NCBI GenBank assembly: GCA_001661515.1
Contig: LUVW01000036.1
Location: forward strand, 57,749 to 121,748
Direction of reading: 5' to 3'
Origin: Capniomyces stellatus
Taxonomy: Eukaryota > Kickxellomycota > Harpellomycetes > Harpellales > Legeriomycetaceae
Length of the DNA stretch: 64,000 nt
Shown: positions 22,736 to 33,493 of the stretch, piece after piece
How positions within the stretch are numbered: position 1 is the stretch's first letter
How the letters are laid out: every line of letters begins with the position of its first letter
Notes under the pieces: model-generated
What the model was told of the DNA's origin: nothing
What the model saw: the letters and a program-made list of their open reading frames with translations, nothing else
The model's database searches: none
Translations under genes and position numbers: made by a program

Positions 22736-23956
22736 ATGGTTATTCTGCATTTATCGCTGGTTTTATCACTTGGGGTTATTTCCGGATCAATGGGGTTGAA
22801 AGTTAAAAACAATTCTCGCGCAGCTAGTGGAAAAAAGTCAGCTATTCCCGAATTATCTGGACTCGGGTTTGTGCATATACTTGAAGGTGACAAGCCTGTA
22901 GTAAAGTGCGGCGGTACATTAATATCAGATGCTGTATTTCTGACAGCAGCTCACTGTGTAGTGATTGATGGAAACGCTAAAAACGGAAACGAGATATTGG
23001 TTTCGTTTGGGAAGCCTATATCTGATAAAGCCAAAGACAAACATTTTGTAGGCTCAAAAATAGTAGCGCATAAGGACTTTAAGCAAACAGATGCAGAGAC
23101 TACAAACGATATAGCCTTAATTATTTTAGATAAACCTGCAAAAATAGCAAGCGTTAAGCCAGCAAAAATATACAGCGGAAAGATTACAGCTGAGCTGATG
23201 ACTGCTGTTGCTGGTGGGAAAATAGCTGATAACAGTGATAAGAAGACTAAAGAATCATTGGCCAAAACTGACATAAAGATTTCTGCTGACCCTTTATGCA
23301 AGACACTAGTGCCAGCTTGGGATGGCGAAAATAACAACAGTTTAATCTGCTCATTCTCTGCGGAGAGTAAACCTGAATGTGTTGGTGATTCTGGTGGGCC
23401 TTTGTACAAATCAGACAATAAAAATGTGTTGGTTGGTATTATAAGTTTTGGTAGAACACTCAACAACGATAAGTCAAGCCCTAATGTCTGCGGTGCCAAG
23501 GACAGCACAGGTTTTTATGTCCATGCTTACCACTTTATTGACTGGATTACAGAAAACTCTGGCCTTAAAAAAAGCAAAATTGTCACTTCAGAAAAGTCGA
23601 ACACCAAAGACACTAAGGATACTAAGGATACTAAGGATACTGAGGATACTAAGGATACTAAGGATACTAAGGATACTAAGGATACTAAGGATACTAAGGA
23701 TACTAAGGATACTAAGGATACTAAGGATACTAAGGATACTAAGGATACTAAGGATACTAAGGATACTAAGGATACTAAGGATACTGAGGATACTAAGGAT
23801 ACTAAGGATACTAAGGATACTAAGGATACTATGGATACTAAAGATACTAAGGAATCTAAAACTAACACATCTAAAGTTGGCGTGGCACCGTTAAATAGCG
23901 GAAACACGCCTCTTGCTTTAGCCATTTCTATATTTGCACTATTGGCATTGTTTTAA
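22736..23956 (+). CDS. Secreted trypsin-fold serine protease with KDT-repeat stalk and GPI signal
   Basis: Single exon, 406 residues. A signal peptide (about 1-18) is followed by a chymotrypsin-fold (S1) domain with the catalytic triad His73 (LTAAHC), Asp125 (NDIALI) and Ser219 (VGDSGGP). Residues 290-373 are 28 three-residue units, mostly Thr-Lys-Asp. The C-terminus is a small-residue site followed by a hydrophobic tail (LALAISIFALLALF), as in GPI-anchored wall proteins. Two departures from trypsin are seen. The usual IVGG activation site is replaced by IPELSG. The residue matching Asp189 of the S1 pocket is Pro213, with Glu214 next to it. Cleavage specificity is therefore uncertain and activation may differ. 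Surface display on a polar stalk is inferred from the layout. Confidence 0.9.
   Translation: MVILHLSLVLSLGVISGSMGLKVKNNSRAASGKKSAIPELSGLGFVHILEGDKPVVKCGGTLISDAVFLTAAHCVVIDGNAKNGNEILVSFGKPISDKAKDKHFVGSKIVAHKDFKQTDAETTNDIALIILDKPAKIASVKPAKIYSGKITAELMTAVAGGKIADNSDKKTKESLAKTDIKISADPLCKTLVPAWDGENNNSLICSFSAESKPECVGDSGGPLYKSDNKNVLVGIISFGRTLNNDKSSPNVCGAKDSTGFYVHAYHFIDWITENSGLKKSKIVTSEKSNTKDTKDTKDTKDTEDTKDTKDTKDTKDTKDTKDTKDTKDTKDTKDTKDTKDTKDTKDTKDTEDTKDTKDTKDTKDTMDTKDTKESKTNTSKVGVAPLNSGNTPLALAISIFALLALF
23603..23854 (+). repeat. 9-bp in-frame tandem repeat, 28 units
   Basis: The unit is ACTAAGGAT (Thr-Lys-Asp), with Lys-to-Glu changes in units 5 and 21 and Lys-to-Met in unit 26. Most units are identical at DNA level, so the array is recent or is being homogenised, and copy number probably varies between strains. 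The unit lacks stops in other frames too, which makes long spurious open frames on both strands. Confidence 0.97.
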
Positions 23957-25144
23957 TCAACTTACTATTTTCACTTTAAAGCTTCACACCACTTTATTAT
24001 TATTATTACTGAATAAATACATACATACATATAAACGGGACAGATCTTTTGGTGATGCAAGTATACCAAGTGCGTTGCTTAGAATTGTAAAGCCTGTACT
24101 TGGATTTGTATAACCTGTGATTTGATTTGTAGATATCCAACGAAGTTTTTTAATTATCTCATTTTATTTTCTATACAAGCAAAGTCGTCTAATTACACCA
24201 GAACTTGTGCACACACATACATTTACACAAAGTACCACATATATATTGCAGTGCTATTATAATGTACATATACCAAGAGAGCCGATTTAGCTGTAAACTC
24301 TGGACCTCTTATCTTATCCTAAGCCATAGCTATGATGGTGCTCCGCACAAAACATTGCTTGATTTTCAAAAAACGTTTAGTTAATGTGTCTAATATATAT
24401 ATTTTTTGTATTTATTCATATCAAAACTGGAGTATATATAGGCTACTACAGATAATTGAACATTTTTTTAAAGGCTTGAAATAGCTATAGGGGCTAGTAG
24501 GCAAAATAAAATAAAATTAGGCATCGGCTATCCACTTTCTACAGAAGGCTAAGGTAAAGCATAGTAAATTTTGACCAACTATATCTGGGTACACAACAAC
24601 GAGCACTCCGTAAGTACCCAACACTCGATACAGTCTACGCAAAAGTGGTTAGGGGTGGTATTGGGGAAATCAAGACAGCCTAACTCTGATATATATAGGT
24701 CTCTTTGACACATCTGTAAAGTCTGGTCTTCTAGATATATCTCGTTGCAACAACAAGTCCGAATCTGGAATATTATCACGACCCATGTCTAAATTACTTG
24801 GCTTTAATCTGTCTTAAACCTAAAAAGCTAGATTTTATGATGTTGAAGTGTACTATTAGACCTGATTCGAATATATTTTGAAATAAGCTGGAATCTTGCG
24901 CAAACATTAGAGTTTATATATAGCAAAAACGCATTAGTTACACAAATATAATATTTTCTTTGATTTTTGATGTCTAACATTCAAAACGAGCGAGTAAAAG
25001 CGCCATTGTATAAGGTATGGAAATTCAGGAATAAAGACATAATTACTCTAAATTGTTTTGATTGTCTTTGTAGACTACCATTGTTTCTCAGTAAACTCTC
25101 ATCAATTTCCTACTAATAAGTCTGATGTACTTAAAATGTAACAA

Positions 25145-25480
25145 TCAGCCAATAAACCAATCCAATAAACCAGAGATATAACGTAGCGGATAATATATTT
25201 CTGCATGAACTCTTTCTTTGAACTTTTGGTAAATAATTGGATTCAAGCTACTAGACAATTGTTCGTGATTATAACCAACCCATGTGTGAATTTCAACTGG
25301 GCCAAACAAAGACTTGGTTAAAATTATTATTAGCCTATACCAGACAGAAACTGCCAGATAAATATATTTTTGCATCTTTTCCTCATATAGCCGCAACATT
25401 TTATTTAACCTATTTTTAAAAAAAGAAAAAATAAATAAAACTACCATGAATAAGCTAATTGTAATTGCCCGAAATGCCAT
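25145..25480 (-). CDS. Hypothetical small membrane protein
   Basis: An ATG-initiated frame of 111 codons. The N-terminus (about 2-22) is a hydrophobic segment followed by basic residues, a second hydrophobic stretch lies at about 39-60, and the C-terminal third is polar and contains SSLNPIIYQKF. Four Trp codons and a varied amino acid mix make it look more coding than most open frames of this size here. I do not recognise the protein, and it may be only an exon. The NPIIY string resembles the NPxxY motif of receptor TM7, but the surrounding segment is not hydrophobic enough to claim this. Confidence 0.3.
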   Translation of the reverse strand: MAFRAITISLFMVVLFIFSFFKNRLNKMLRLYEEKMQKYIYLAVSVWYRLIIILTKSLFGPVEIHTWVGYNHEQLSSSLNPIIYQKFKERVHAEIYYPLRYISGLLDWFIG

Positions 25481-27188
25481 TAAACATCATACATAGAATT
25501 CAAGACAGCTTATTGAAAACCCAAACACACACAGATTACTACCTGAATCACATGAGAGCTTATAAATACAATAATACTGAAATTTACACAACGGAGCTGT
25601 GTAAACATCAATAATGTAGCCAATAAAATAAAATCAATAAACAATCAATTTTTACTGATGATTATATCAGACAATCAAGGTATACTGGCTCAAATAAAAC
25701 GTTGTTGCTATTAAAAATATATACACGCTTGACTTTGAAATACGAGTTTTTTCCGAGTCTTGGTGAAGCAAACGTATGCTTTATGGAGCTACAAGCTACT
25801 CGAAACAAGGTGTAAAACAAGCCTATAAACAGCCAGCCTAATGCGATTATGGATGCGGGATTAGCTTCAATGCTTCATAATTGAGGTAAAGTTTAAAAGC
25901 ACGCGGCACTTGGTTTCTCAAAAAAGCCCCAGGAAACCAATCAGATTGTTCAAGAACCTTGAAACAGAAGTAGAATTTAATGTATACAAACAGCGGTTCT
26001 CTGATATTGTTGATCAACCCTTAGCCCCTTTGTCTGTGTAGCGAAAAAAAAAACATTCTCAGCATTATAAACGCACCAAACACTAAACATAAAACAACAC
26101 GTGGATTAATAATATCCTGATATCATCCATGAAACACCAAGCCTATATATATATATTATGTTACTCTGGGACCGTGTTAACTTTAAATAACCAGTTGCAA
26201 TTTTTTAAAAAAAATATCGTATGATTCTTTTGATGAGGGCTGCAGTCTGTCATTATTAGTTTAGTTTTGACATATGTTCACTTTTTATAAACCATGTTAT
26301 AAACAATTTATATGAAGAGGATACCGCCAATATAGCATCAAGCACATGTACCGACATTTTATTATTCAATGATTGATGTGCGATATGTATAGCAGCCTTT
26401 TAGATCAAAACTAACACACGCAAAAAACACCAAATAAAAGGAAATAACTATCTACGGTCCCGCTTAATAGATATCTTTTTATTTTTACTGCAGACCTGTT
26501 TGTATTTTTATGACGAAAAGGAAGGCGTACTAATGATGAGAAATCGGGTAAATTTGTGATAAACATCATATAAGGGTGTATCGCATTTGATTAAAGAGAG
26601 GAAAGATCTCAAATGTAAAAAAAAAGTTTAAAACTAAAGGCTTCTTATAAACAAGTAGTGTAGGTGAAATATAGGTAAATGTAAAATGCGGGAGTATGAT
26701 AAGTAATGCTTTGAGTTTGTAATGACTGACCGGCTTTTTGATTAACCCAACAACGCTAATCAAATTTAGCAAGTTTACCAACTAAGCCAACTTGGAGAGG
26801 TTGATAGCATACAGATGTCTGTTTTATTATTTATTTTTTTAAAAAAAAAATTTGTCTGTTTGAATATAATTGTACTCGGCCGGTTTCTGCCCTGCCATTA
26901 TGACCAAATATGTGAATAAAGTATGTGTAAATAAGATACCATTTGTTCCATTTTTTGCGTGTTGGTGTAGTAAGTTTATATTATGTGACACGCATGCTTT
27001 GATTATGTGGTGAAAGTGCAAAGTATGTTTCTATTATAATTTAACCGAAAATTGCTTGCAGGTAGTTCAGATAGTTTTGAAAAAAATAAATAAAGTATCG
27101 GCTATGTACTTTTTGTAGTTATGTTGACTGTAGTAGCTTGATTTTCTAAAGTACAATCACTTGGTAAATTCAACCTGGTGTTGTGGAT

Positions 27189-27244
27189 GATATAATGAGT
27201 GATATAATGAGTGGTATAATGGACGATATAATGGGTGGTATATG
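27189..27244. repeat. 12-bp tandem repeat, 4.7 copies
   Basis: The unit is GATATAATGAGT with small changes in later copies. It lies in intergenic DNA with no gene near enough to assign a role. Confidence 0.85.
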
Positions 27245-28123
27245 AACATTTAAATGTAATTTGATTGACAAACCTTAAAGTTGAAGTTAAAACTTAATGA
27301 TTGTGGGATAAATGTGTTGCATTGTTTTTTAAAAAAAGTGTATAAATCTAGGCTTCATAAAAAGAGAAAAATACTTGCTATAACTTTTTTCGGCCTTTAA
27401 TCCGTTTTTAAAGTCGGAGAGAATTGTGATTTTTGTATTTATATTTATTTATATGATTTACTAGCAACAGAATTATTACTTTTTTGTAACCTAATAGAAA
27501 ACCCAAAAAAAAACCAAATACTTGTTGATAAACGTGTTACACTGAATTAAACTGTTTGTTTATTTAAATACGCTGATTATAACTGACTAATTACATCATA
27601 CACATTGTCTTGAATGCCTTCCATGTCAGTTATTTGTTGAGTTTAATATGGTTTGTATGAATTCTTTCGACTAAATTTGCGTTAGTTTAGAATATTGAAC
27701 AAGACCCGCTTAATTTATTTTTTTTACACACCAAATGTTTTGATCAGTAGCCAGACAAATAGCTAGCGAAAAACAAGGAAAATCATGTGGTTGAGAGGTT
27801 GAGAGGTTGAGCGAAGTCGAGTTATAAGTTGGACTTGTTGGGGAAACACTGGTTATTTACTGCGCCAATTTAATTGGTGAAATGCCCATTTAATTTCTTG
27901 AATCAAATAGCAAAAAAATAAAACAATCATTTAACCAAAAATAGCAAGTGATTAAAGCGAATACAATCAAAAATGTCAAAGTCACTTGTAGTAATAAAGG
28001 AAAAAAAAGAAACATCAAATTCCGAGGCTTGGTTTGGCAAAAAATAGAAACAAAAGTTAGTAATTTCACAAGCAAAGCGCAAAATGAACAACCGAAGCGG
28101 GGATAAAATACTATAGCAGCAGC

Positions 28124-29929
28124 ATGAAAGTATATTTTAGGGCTCTAAACAGTATAGAGATTGCCATTAAGAAGCAGAATATAAGTTTGGCAAGGTTTAG
28201 CACAATAAAGGGGCTAGAGACTGTAAACAAGGCACACAAGATTTTAAATATCGGGATAGAGCTCAAAAATAAACCAAAAAACAAAAAAGATGTTGTGCTG
28301 GAGAAACAGAGTAATGAAAATTTGGTGAAAATTGAAGATTGGGCCCAGGGGTATGGATTTAAAATAGACAGCAATGAGTTAATGCGCTATATACGACTAA
28401 GTGTTATTGGATGCGTAAAGATGGAGGATTCAAGTTTAGATGAACGGATATCAAAGACAGAAAACAAGTTGGAAAAGGCGGTTTTGAGATACTTGAAAGA
28501 TTCGAGGCTAAAGGTGCCTTGGAGCGAGAGGGAAAGGGAACTGTTAAAGAATTCGATAGTACTGTTGGGGAAAAAATGGAATTTGATATCTGATATGTTT
28601 TCAGGAAGAAATTGGTTTGATTGTCTTTGTTATTATATAAATACTCTGGAAAAGGATGAGGAGTTTATGGGAAAGCTAAATGGGGTGGATAAACGCACTG
28701 TGAATAGCGGTATGGTAGACGGTAGCACGATTGCTAGGGGTGAATACGGTGGCTTGATGGAGGGCTATGAGAGTATTTCTGATGGATTGAAGGTGGGCAA
28801 CAAGAAAAACAAGAGGATTGGGGGGCACTCTGGCGAGCTTGATAGTGGGATAAATAAAGAGGGTATAAGGAGGGAAAACAATACCTACTGGACACCTGAA
28901 GAGGAAAGCAAACTAGAAGGGCTAGTGAAAGATAGCCGTAATTTTTCAAGAAAAGCAATAGTAGCGCAGTTTAAATATAGAACACGGATGTCAATTGAAG
29001 CAAAGATAAACGGACTAAAGTTCAAAGGAGTTAAAAAGGGGAAATGGAGCGAGGAAGAAACTTTAAAGCTAAAAGAGGCCGTCAAAGTGTTTAAGGAAAG
29101 GGACTGGATGAGGGTATCTGAAAGCCTTGGATTTAAGAGGTCAAACCATCAGTGTAAGGCAAAGTGGTATGGTATGAAAAACATGGTAAATAATAGCATT
29201 GTTTGGAGCGATGATGAGATTGAACGGTTTGAAAGTGCATTGAGGGTGTTTGAAACTTTGGCGATACAAGGTTCGTTGGTTGCAGGGAACACAGCAACAA
29301 AACAGAGCAGTAATAGCGAAATGCCAGCCTTAGATATAGATCAACACGCAGGTACAGGTACCGGCGATACCAAGCTTCTAGGGTTGAGTTCGGCCAAAAC
29401 AGGCAAAGACCCAAAAAACGCAGCACCTTCTGACTCGGAAATCGTAACTCAGACACAACTTAACAAAAAAGTCACTGCCTTGATTGATTCATGGGACCCA
29501 AGCTCAAAAAAGCTCAGCTCGGCAGTTGACTTGAAGCCTCCTAGAAATGCATTTTTCTACATTTCCGACTACGTTTCCACGCGTTCACCAAGACAGTGCT
29601 ACATCAGATACAGAATAGTGTCATCGAACTCTGCCCGTGTTGGAAACTGGGAACTGTCTGAGGACGAGAGTATCGTCAGGCTGTTTTTGGACTACCCAAA
29701 CAACTGGGACAAAATAGCATCTTGTTTGACCCACAACAGAACTCCAAGTTCCGTAATGCTGAGATACAACAAGCTTGACCAGCTTATCGAGCATCTTGGC
29801 CATAACTCTATGGACCCAAACCTTCCGCCCAAAATTATAAAGCTGGTCCATAGCAGACTGAAAGCGATAGGCGCGTCAATGAGCAAATCTAACCTTTCGA
29901 GAAATAATCAGACCACAGGTTCCGTGTGA
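28124..29929 (+). CDS. Multi-repeat Myb/SANT DNA-binding protein
   Basis: Single exon, 601 residues. Myb/SANT-like helices with spaced Trp are seen at about 131-175 (PWSERERELL...KKWNLISDMF...NW), 254-300 (YWTPEEESKL), 305-350 (GKWSEEETLKLKEAV...DWMRVSESLG...QCKAKW), 359-376 (VWSDDEIERFESAL) and 508-552 (NWELSEDESIVRLF...NNWDKIASCL). The fourth repeat appears split: its start is at 359 and its likely third helix at 478-500 (RSPRQCYIRYRIV), with about 100 low-complexity residues between. Such proteins bind DNA as transcription factors; SNAPc-190 and Bas1-like proteins are possible relatives, but neither can be fixed. It ends 12 bp from an open frame on the other strand that I rejected. Confidence 0.85.
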   Translation: MKVYFRALNSIEIAIKKQNISLARFSTIKGLETVNKAHKILNIGIELKNKPKNKKDVVLEKQSNENLVKIEDWAQGYGFKIDSNELMRYIRLSVIGCVKMEDSSLDERISKTENKLEKAVLRYLKDSRLKVPWSERERELLKNSIVLLGKKWNLISDMFSGRNWFDCLCYYINTLEKDEEFMGKLNGVDKRTVNSGMVDGSTIARGEYGGLMEGYESISDGLKVGNKKNKRIGGHSGELDSGINKEGIRRENNTYWTPEEESKLEGLVKDSRNFSRKAIVAQFKYRTRMSIEAKINGLKFKGVKKGKWSEEETLKLKEAVKVFKERDWMRVSESLGFKRSNHQCKAKWYGMKNMVNNSIVWSDDEIERFESALRVFETLAIQGSLVAGNTATKQSSNSEMPALDIDQHAGTGTGDTKLLGLSSAKTGKDPKNAAPSDSEIVTQTQLNKKVTALIDSWDPSSKKLSSAVDLKPPRNAFFYISDYVSTRSPRQCYIRYRIVSSNSARVGNWELSEDESIVRLFLDYPNNWDKIASCLTHNRTPSSVMLRYNKLDQLIEHLGHNSMDPNLPPKIIKLVHSRLKAIGASMSKSNLSRNNQTTGSV

Positions 29930-30352
29930 ACACAAATAAAATCAGCTTGCTTTAAACTCGAGCTTCCTTGTTTTTTGTCCACTACACAGCTCTACTTGCC
30001 CCACCCAGTATACTTTGTTGCTGCAGACCAAACATTTCAATCTTGACAGTATAAGACTTAAATTATAAAATTCAAGTAGTAATGGGTATTTATGGTTAAT
30101 CTCCAGTATAATTTCGTGCGCCTCGCAATGTACAAATGTTATAGAATTTAATATTAGAATATACAAACATAAATAGACGATAAAGAACAAGATTGTGGAT
30201 ATTTGGTTTGCGTACAAGAATAGATATTAAATTTCAAGAGCACTTTACAAAACTAACAATATAATCAAAGCAATGTTAAAGCAAAATTAAAATTTAAAAC
30301 ATTACAAGTGTACATAAAGAAACGACAAAAAACCAATATGAGAACAAATTGA
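29930..30352. other. Convergent 3' region between Myb gene and RPL8
   Basis: A minus-strand frame at 29942-30217 stays open for 91 codons and looks coding near its end, but it lacks an ATG and any TAG acceptor. I annotate no gene here. Confidence 0.5.
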
Positions 30353-32080
30353 TTAGTGGGCGCGGGACTTGAGGGTATCACGGTCAATAATCTTTTGCTT
30401 CTTGATTGCAGCAGCTTGGGATTTGGCTCCCATGACTCCTCCTCCCCATGTACGTCTGATATCATCAGATTTGGATGTGAAGTTCTCGTTGACAGCTGAG
30501 ATCAATGAGGCAAATGATTGTTTGTCCTCATCGCTTACTGTTGTGAAGGCAACAGCGGTGGCGGTCTTCTTGTGAACAAGTGTACCCAAACGTGCCTTTC
30601 CTTTGACAATGCAGTATGGGACTCCCATCTTTCTGCAAAGAGCTGGAAGCCATACAACAAGCTAGATTTTTTTAAATAAAAAAAACATCACAAAAAGCAA
30701 TTAAAGAGTTAGTATACATTTCAGATTAATATAAAATACCTTACAAGATAAAAGCTAGTTCCGCTCCAGAGTACTATGCGCTTCAAACGGGCAGTAATAA
30801 AAAAACACACATTGGCTCTGTAAAGTCAATGTGTATCCCATTAAACAATCGGTATTCAGTGGTGCCTTTAAATCGCCGTTGGGCAATAAAAAGACGTACG
30901 CACGAATGTTGTAAACTGACTCAACCATTTTTAATATAAAACAATCCTTCTGAATTTAGTGCTGGGCTTGATAAGTTTAAAACCAACACTGTGGTCAATT
31001 CAACTGATGAGGTGTAAGCAAAAAAAAAGATCGCATCACAATTGATGGTCCCTTCCTTTTGCAATCACCAGAACAGCGTATAAAACTAAGTGTTGTTATA
31101 CTTTTGAACAGTGCCGATTTAAAAAACTTAAAAAGATGGGCTAAATCTTGGAGATCATTTCAAACAAAACAAAACAGCGTATATCATAGATATAAACCAT
31201 TGTTGATCTGTTTAATACCCAAAAACCAAAACAAACATACGACAGTTGATTACCCATCAAGCAAATAATACTTGACAACCAACTGATAAATGCCTGATTG
31301 ATTAATGGAAAGGGTGGGGTCATTATGCATAGATATTAAGGTTTGATGTGTTTATAAAGTTGTGCATCAGGATGTACCCCCGATACGTAATTCTAACAAC
31401 ACATTAAACCAAGGGAAATATCTCTAGCACTACCGATCGCTCGTATTGGAAACTGATGTTTATAAACACAGCAAAGTGAATATAAGCAAACAGAAATCCA
31501 ATGATATCAAAGCCCATACTGAAGGTAGTCTCGAAGCTTATTACAAGAACTGCGAAAGAACAAAGTAATAAATTCATCATACCTCAATTGGATCAACATC
31601 GTTAGCAATCACCACCAATTTAGCCTTCTTGGATTCGATCAATGAAGTGATGTGGTTAATACCGTATTTGATAACGGTTGGCTTCTCTGATGATGCCTTT
31701 TCTCCGGCAGCAACCTTCTCGGCTTGAGCGGTGATACGTGCCTTCTTTTCCAACTTGGATTCAGGTCTGTATTTCTTGGCGATTCTGAACAATTGTGAAG
31801 CTGTGTTGCGGTCCAAAACTTGTGAGAATTGGTTGATGGCTGGTGGAACCTTCAAACGCATCATAAGGATCTTGCGTTGACGTTGGAAACGGACATATTG
31901 TGGCCATTTAACATATCTTGACAGATCGACCTTTGGTTGAACGGCTTGTCCAATTCCAAAGTTACGGCTGCGCTTTTCAAAGAGTGGGTTCTTGGCGGCG
32001 ACCTTTGAGGCTGTCTTGCTTCCGCTTCCTGGTGCGGCTGCTACCTTCTTTCCTTTTGAGGCTTTGTTGACTGGTGCCAT
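30353..32080 (-). CDS. RPL8: 60S ribosomal protein eL8 (L7Ae family)
   Basis: Two exons, 32080-31583 and 30661-30353, give 268 residues, the normal length (yeast 256, human 266). The frame is open further 5', but [12 protein letters not shown] is the expected start. Exon 1 ends at DVDPIE with donor GTATGA; exon 2 begins [13 protein letters not shown] after a TCTAG acceptor, which restores the conserved L7Ae core across the junction. The protein binds 25S rRNA in the large ribosomal subunit. The intron is 921 bp (31582-30662), by far the longest in a recognised gene here. Upstream DNA is T-rich on plus, so A-rich in the sense direction. Confidence 0.96.
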
Positions 32081-33493
32081 TGTATTTATTTTTCTGTTCT
32101 TATTTAACTTTCCAACGAAGACCTTGGTAATTAGCAAGAAAATGAGAGAATGTTCAAATTAATTTTTAAGGATTCGATTTTATATTCACCTTTCTTTCAA
32201 CTTTTTTTCAATTTATTATTATTTCCTTTATTTTTCTCTATTAATTTCCAGCTATTTTCTATTTTTTCAATCTATTTTTGTTTTATCTTTTCAATTTACT
32301 TTTTTTTTATCTTTTATTTATTATAGTTTATTGGCAACAAAATTTCAATCCTTTTACTTTCAAAAATTTTCACCCACTTTGATTTCAGATAAAATGACAA
32401 AGCACAACTATAATTAATTGGTGGAAAAATAAAAGGGTTTAATAATTATTTTTTCTTCAAAAAAAAATTTCAATGTCATTGGGGAGGCCTATTACTGGTT
32501 CTATCTAAACTATCTGCAGCCTATAACCAATTATAATGCAATTATCTTTTACTTGTACAACTGATGGTGTTTCTTTATAGTGTGTTTGAAAGATATTCTT
32601 ACAACTACAACCGAATTGGTTTGTAATGTAAATGTTACTTACTATTGAGACCATTACACTCTATTGAGGCCATTACATTCTATCGAGACTGTTACGCCAT
32701 ATTGTAGTTGCCGCTTATTACTATGGTCAATATTCCTAACTATATTGGGTTTATATATTTTGTAACTATGGGTACATTTTGATATAGCTGCATTTTTTAT
32801 AGATTTCAAACATCACATCGCTATTGCCTTATGGTCTATTGATGTCTATTGATGATAAAGTCAATAACTAATTGTAAATAGAAACAACTTCGGGTCTTTT
32901 CTCTCTTCTGTTAAAATTCATTTGTGAATATCCGCTATAAGAATGTCTTTGTCAAAGGATATTTTACTTCTTTGAAAGCTCAATTGGCGTGAGGTACGTC
33001 GATCAACAATGACTTGGCCACAAATTACAATAAAAATATATAGCAGCAAAGAAAATTCCCAAAGAACCCTCTATAGAATCAAGCACAATAACAATTCCCT
33101 TTTGGCACTCTGCTCATAGCTCCACAGTTTGGCAATGTCTTTGTGGCTCGGATGTAATACCTCTGTAAAATTATCTGGTTATTTGACCCCCCCCCCCCCG
33201 TTTTGCATATCTGACCTAACACTCAGTAATTCTATTCTATATCATTACGCTTTATTTACCCTTTTGTACTTTGCGTTTTTGTTTATTTTATGAGAATTGT
33301 TCTTTTATTTTGGTGGTAGCATACGCCACTATCCTCAATGAGCATAAAGCTACAGCTGCTGTATGTATATAAAATGCGGGTGAAAAGACTTGTATAATGC
33401 TGCTCTAAAGCCTACCATTCTGCGTTCGAATATTGTGTTTGTACATATTGTAGTATAATTGTCCTTGATAAACACCACTAGCCCAAATTGAAT
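32081..33493. other. RPL8 5' flank and intergenic DNA
   Basis: 32160-32350 is T-rich on plus. CATTACACTCTATTGAGGC-like repeats occur near 32650-32690. A run of 13 C lies at 33187-33199. No gene is seen. Confidence 0.6.
33187..33199. repeat. Run of 13 C
   Basis: Uninterrupted C13 in AT-rich intergenic DNA, one of four G/C homopolymers of 12 or more in the window. Confidence 0.98.

Larger units (their letters stand above)
23957..28123. other. Long gene-poor region
   Basis: No gene is firmly supported. Items seen: a coding-like segment near 24587-24786 (minus), a 111-codon hydrophobic open frame at 25145-25480 (minus, separate entry), a T7A10 palindrome at 26834-26850, a 12-bp tandem repeat at 27189-27244 and GTTGAGAG repeats near 27790-27810. 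The remainder is AT-rich with short poly-A tracts. The last few hundred bases probably contain the Myb gene promoter. Confidence 0.5.

Noticed and set aside
23448..23925. Two other long frames through the KDT repeat
   Set aside because: They consist of Arg-Ile-Leu or Leu-Val-Ser units, created because the 9-bp unit lacks stops in those frames.
29942..30217. 91-codon minus frame between the Myb gene and RPL8
   Set aside because: It begins with TTG, has no ATG in frame, and no TAG acceptor precedes its coding-looking part.
31560..31585. C-box-like ATGATGA at the start of the RPL8 intron
   Set aside because: No D box at a suitable distance and no terminal stem; probably coincidence with the donor.
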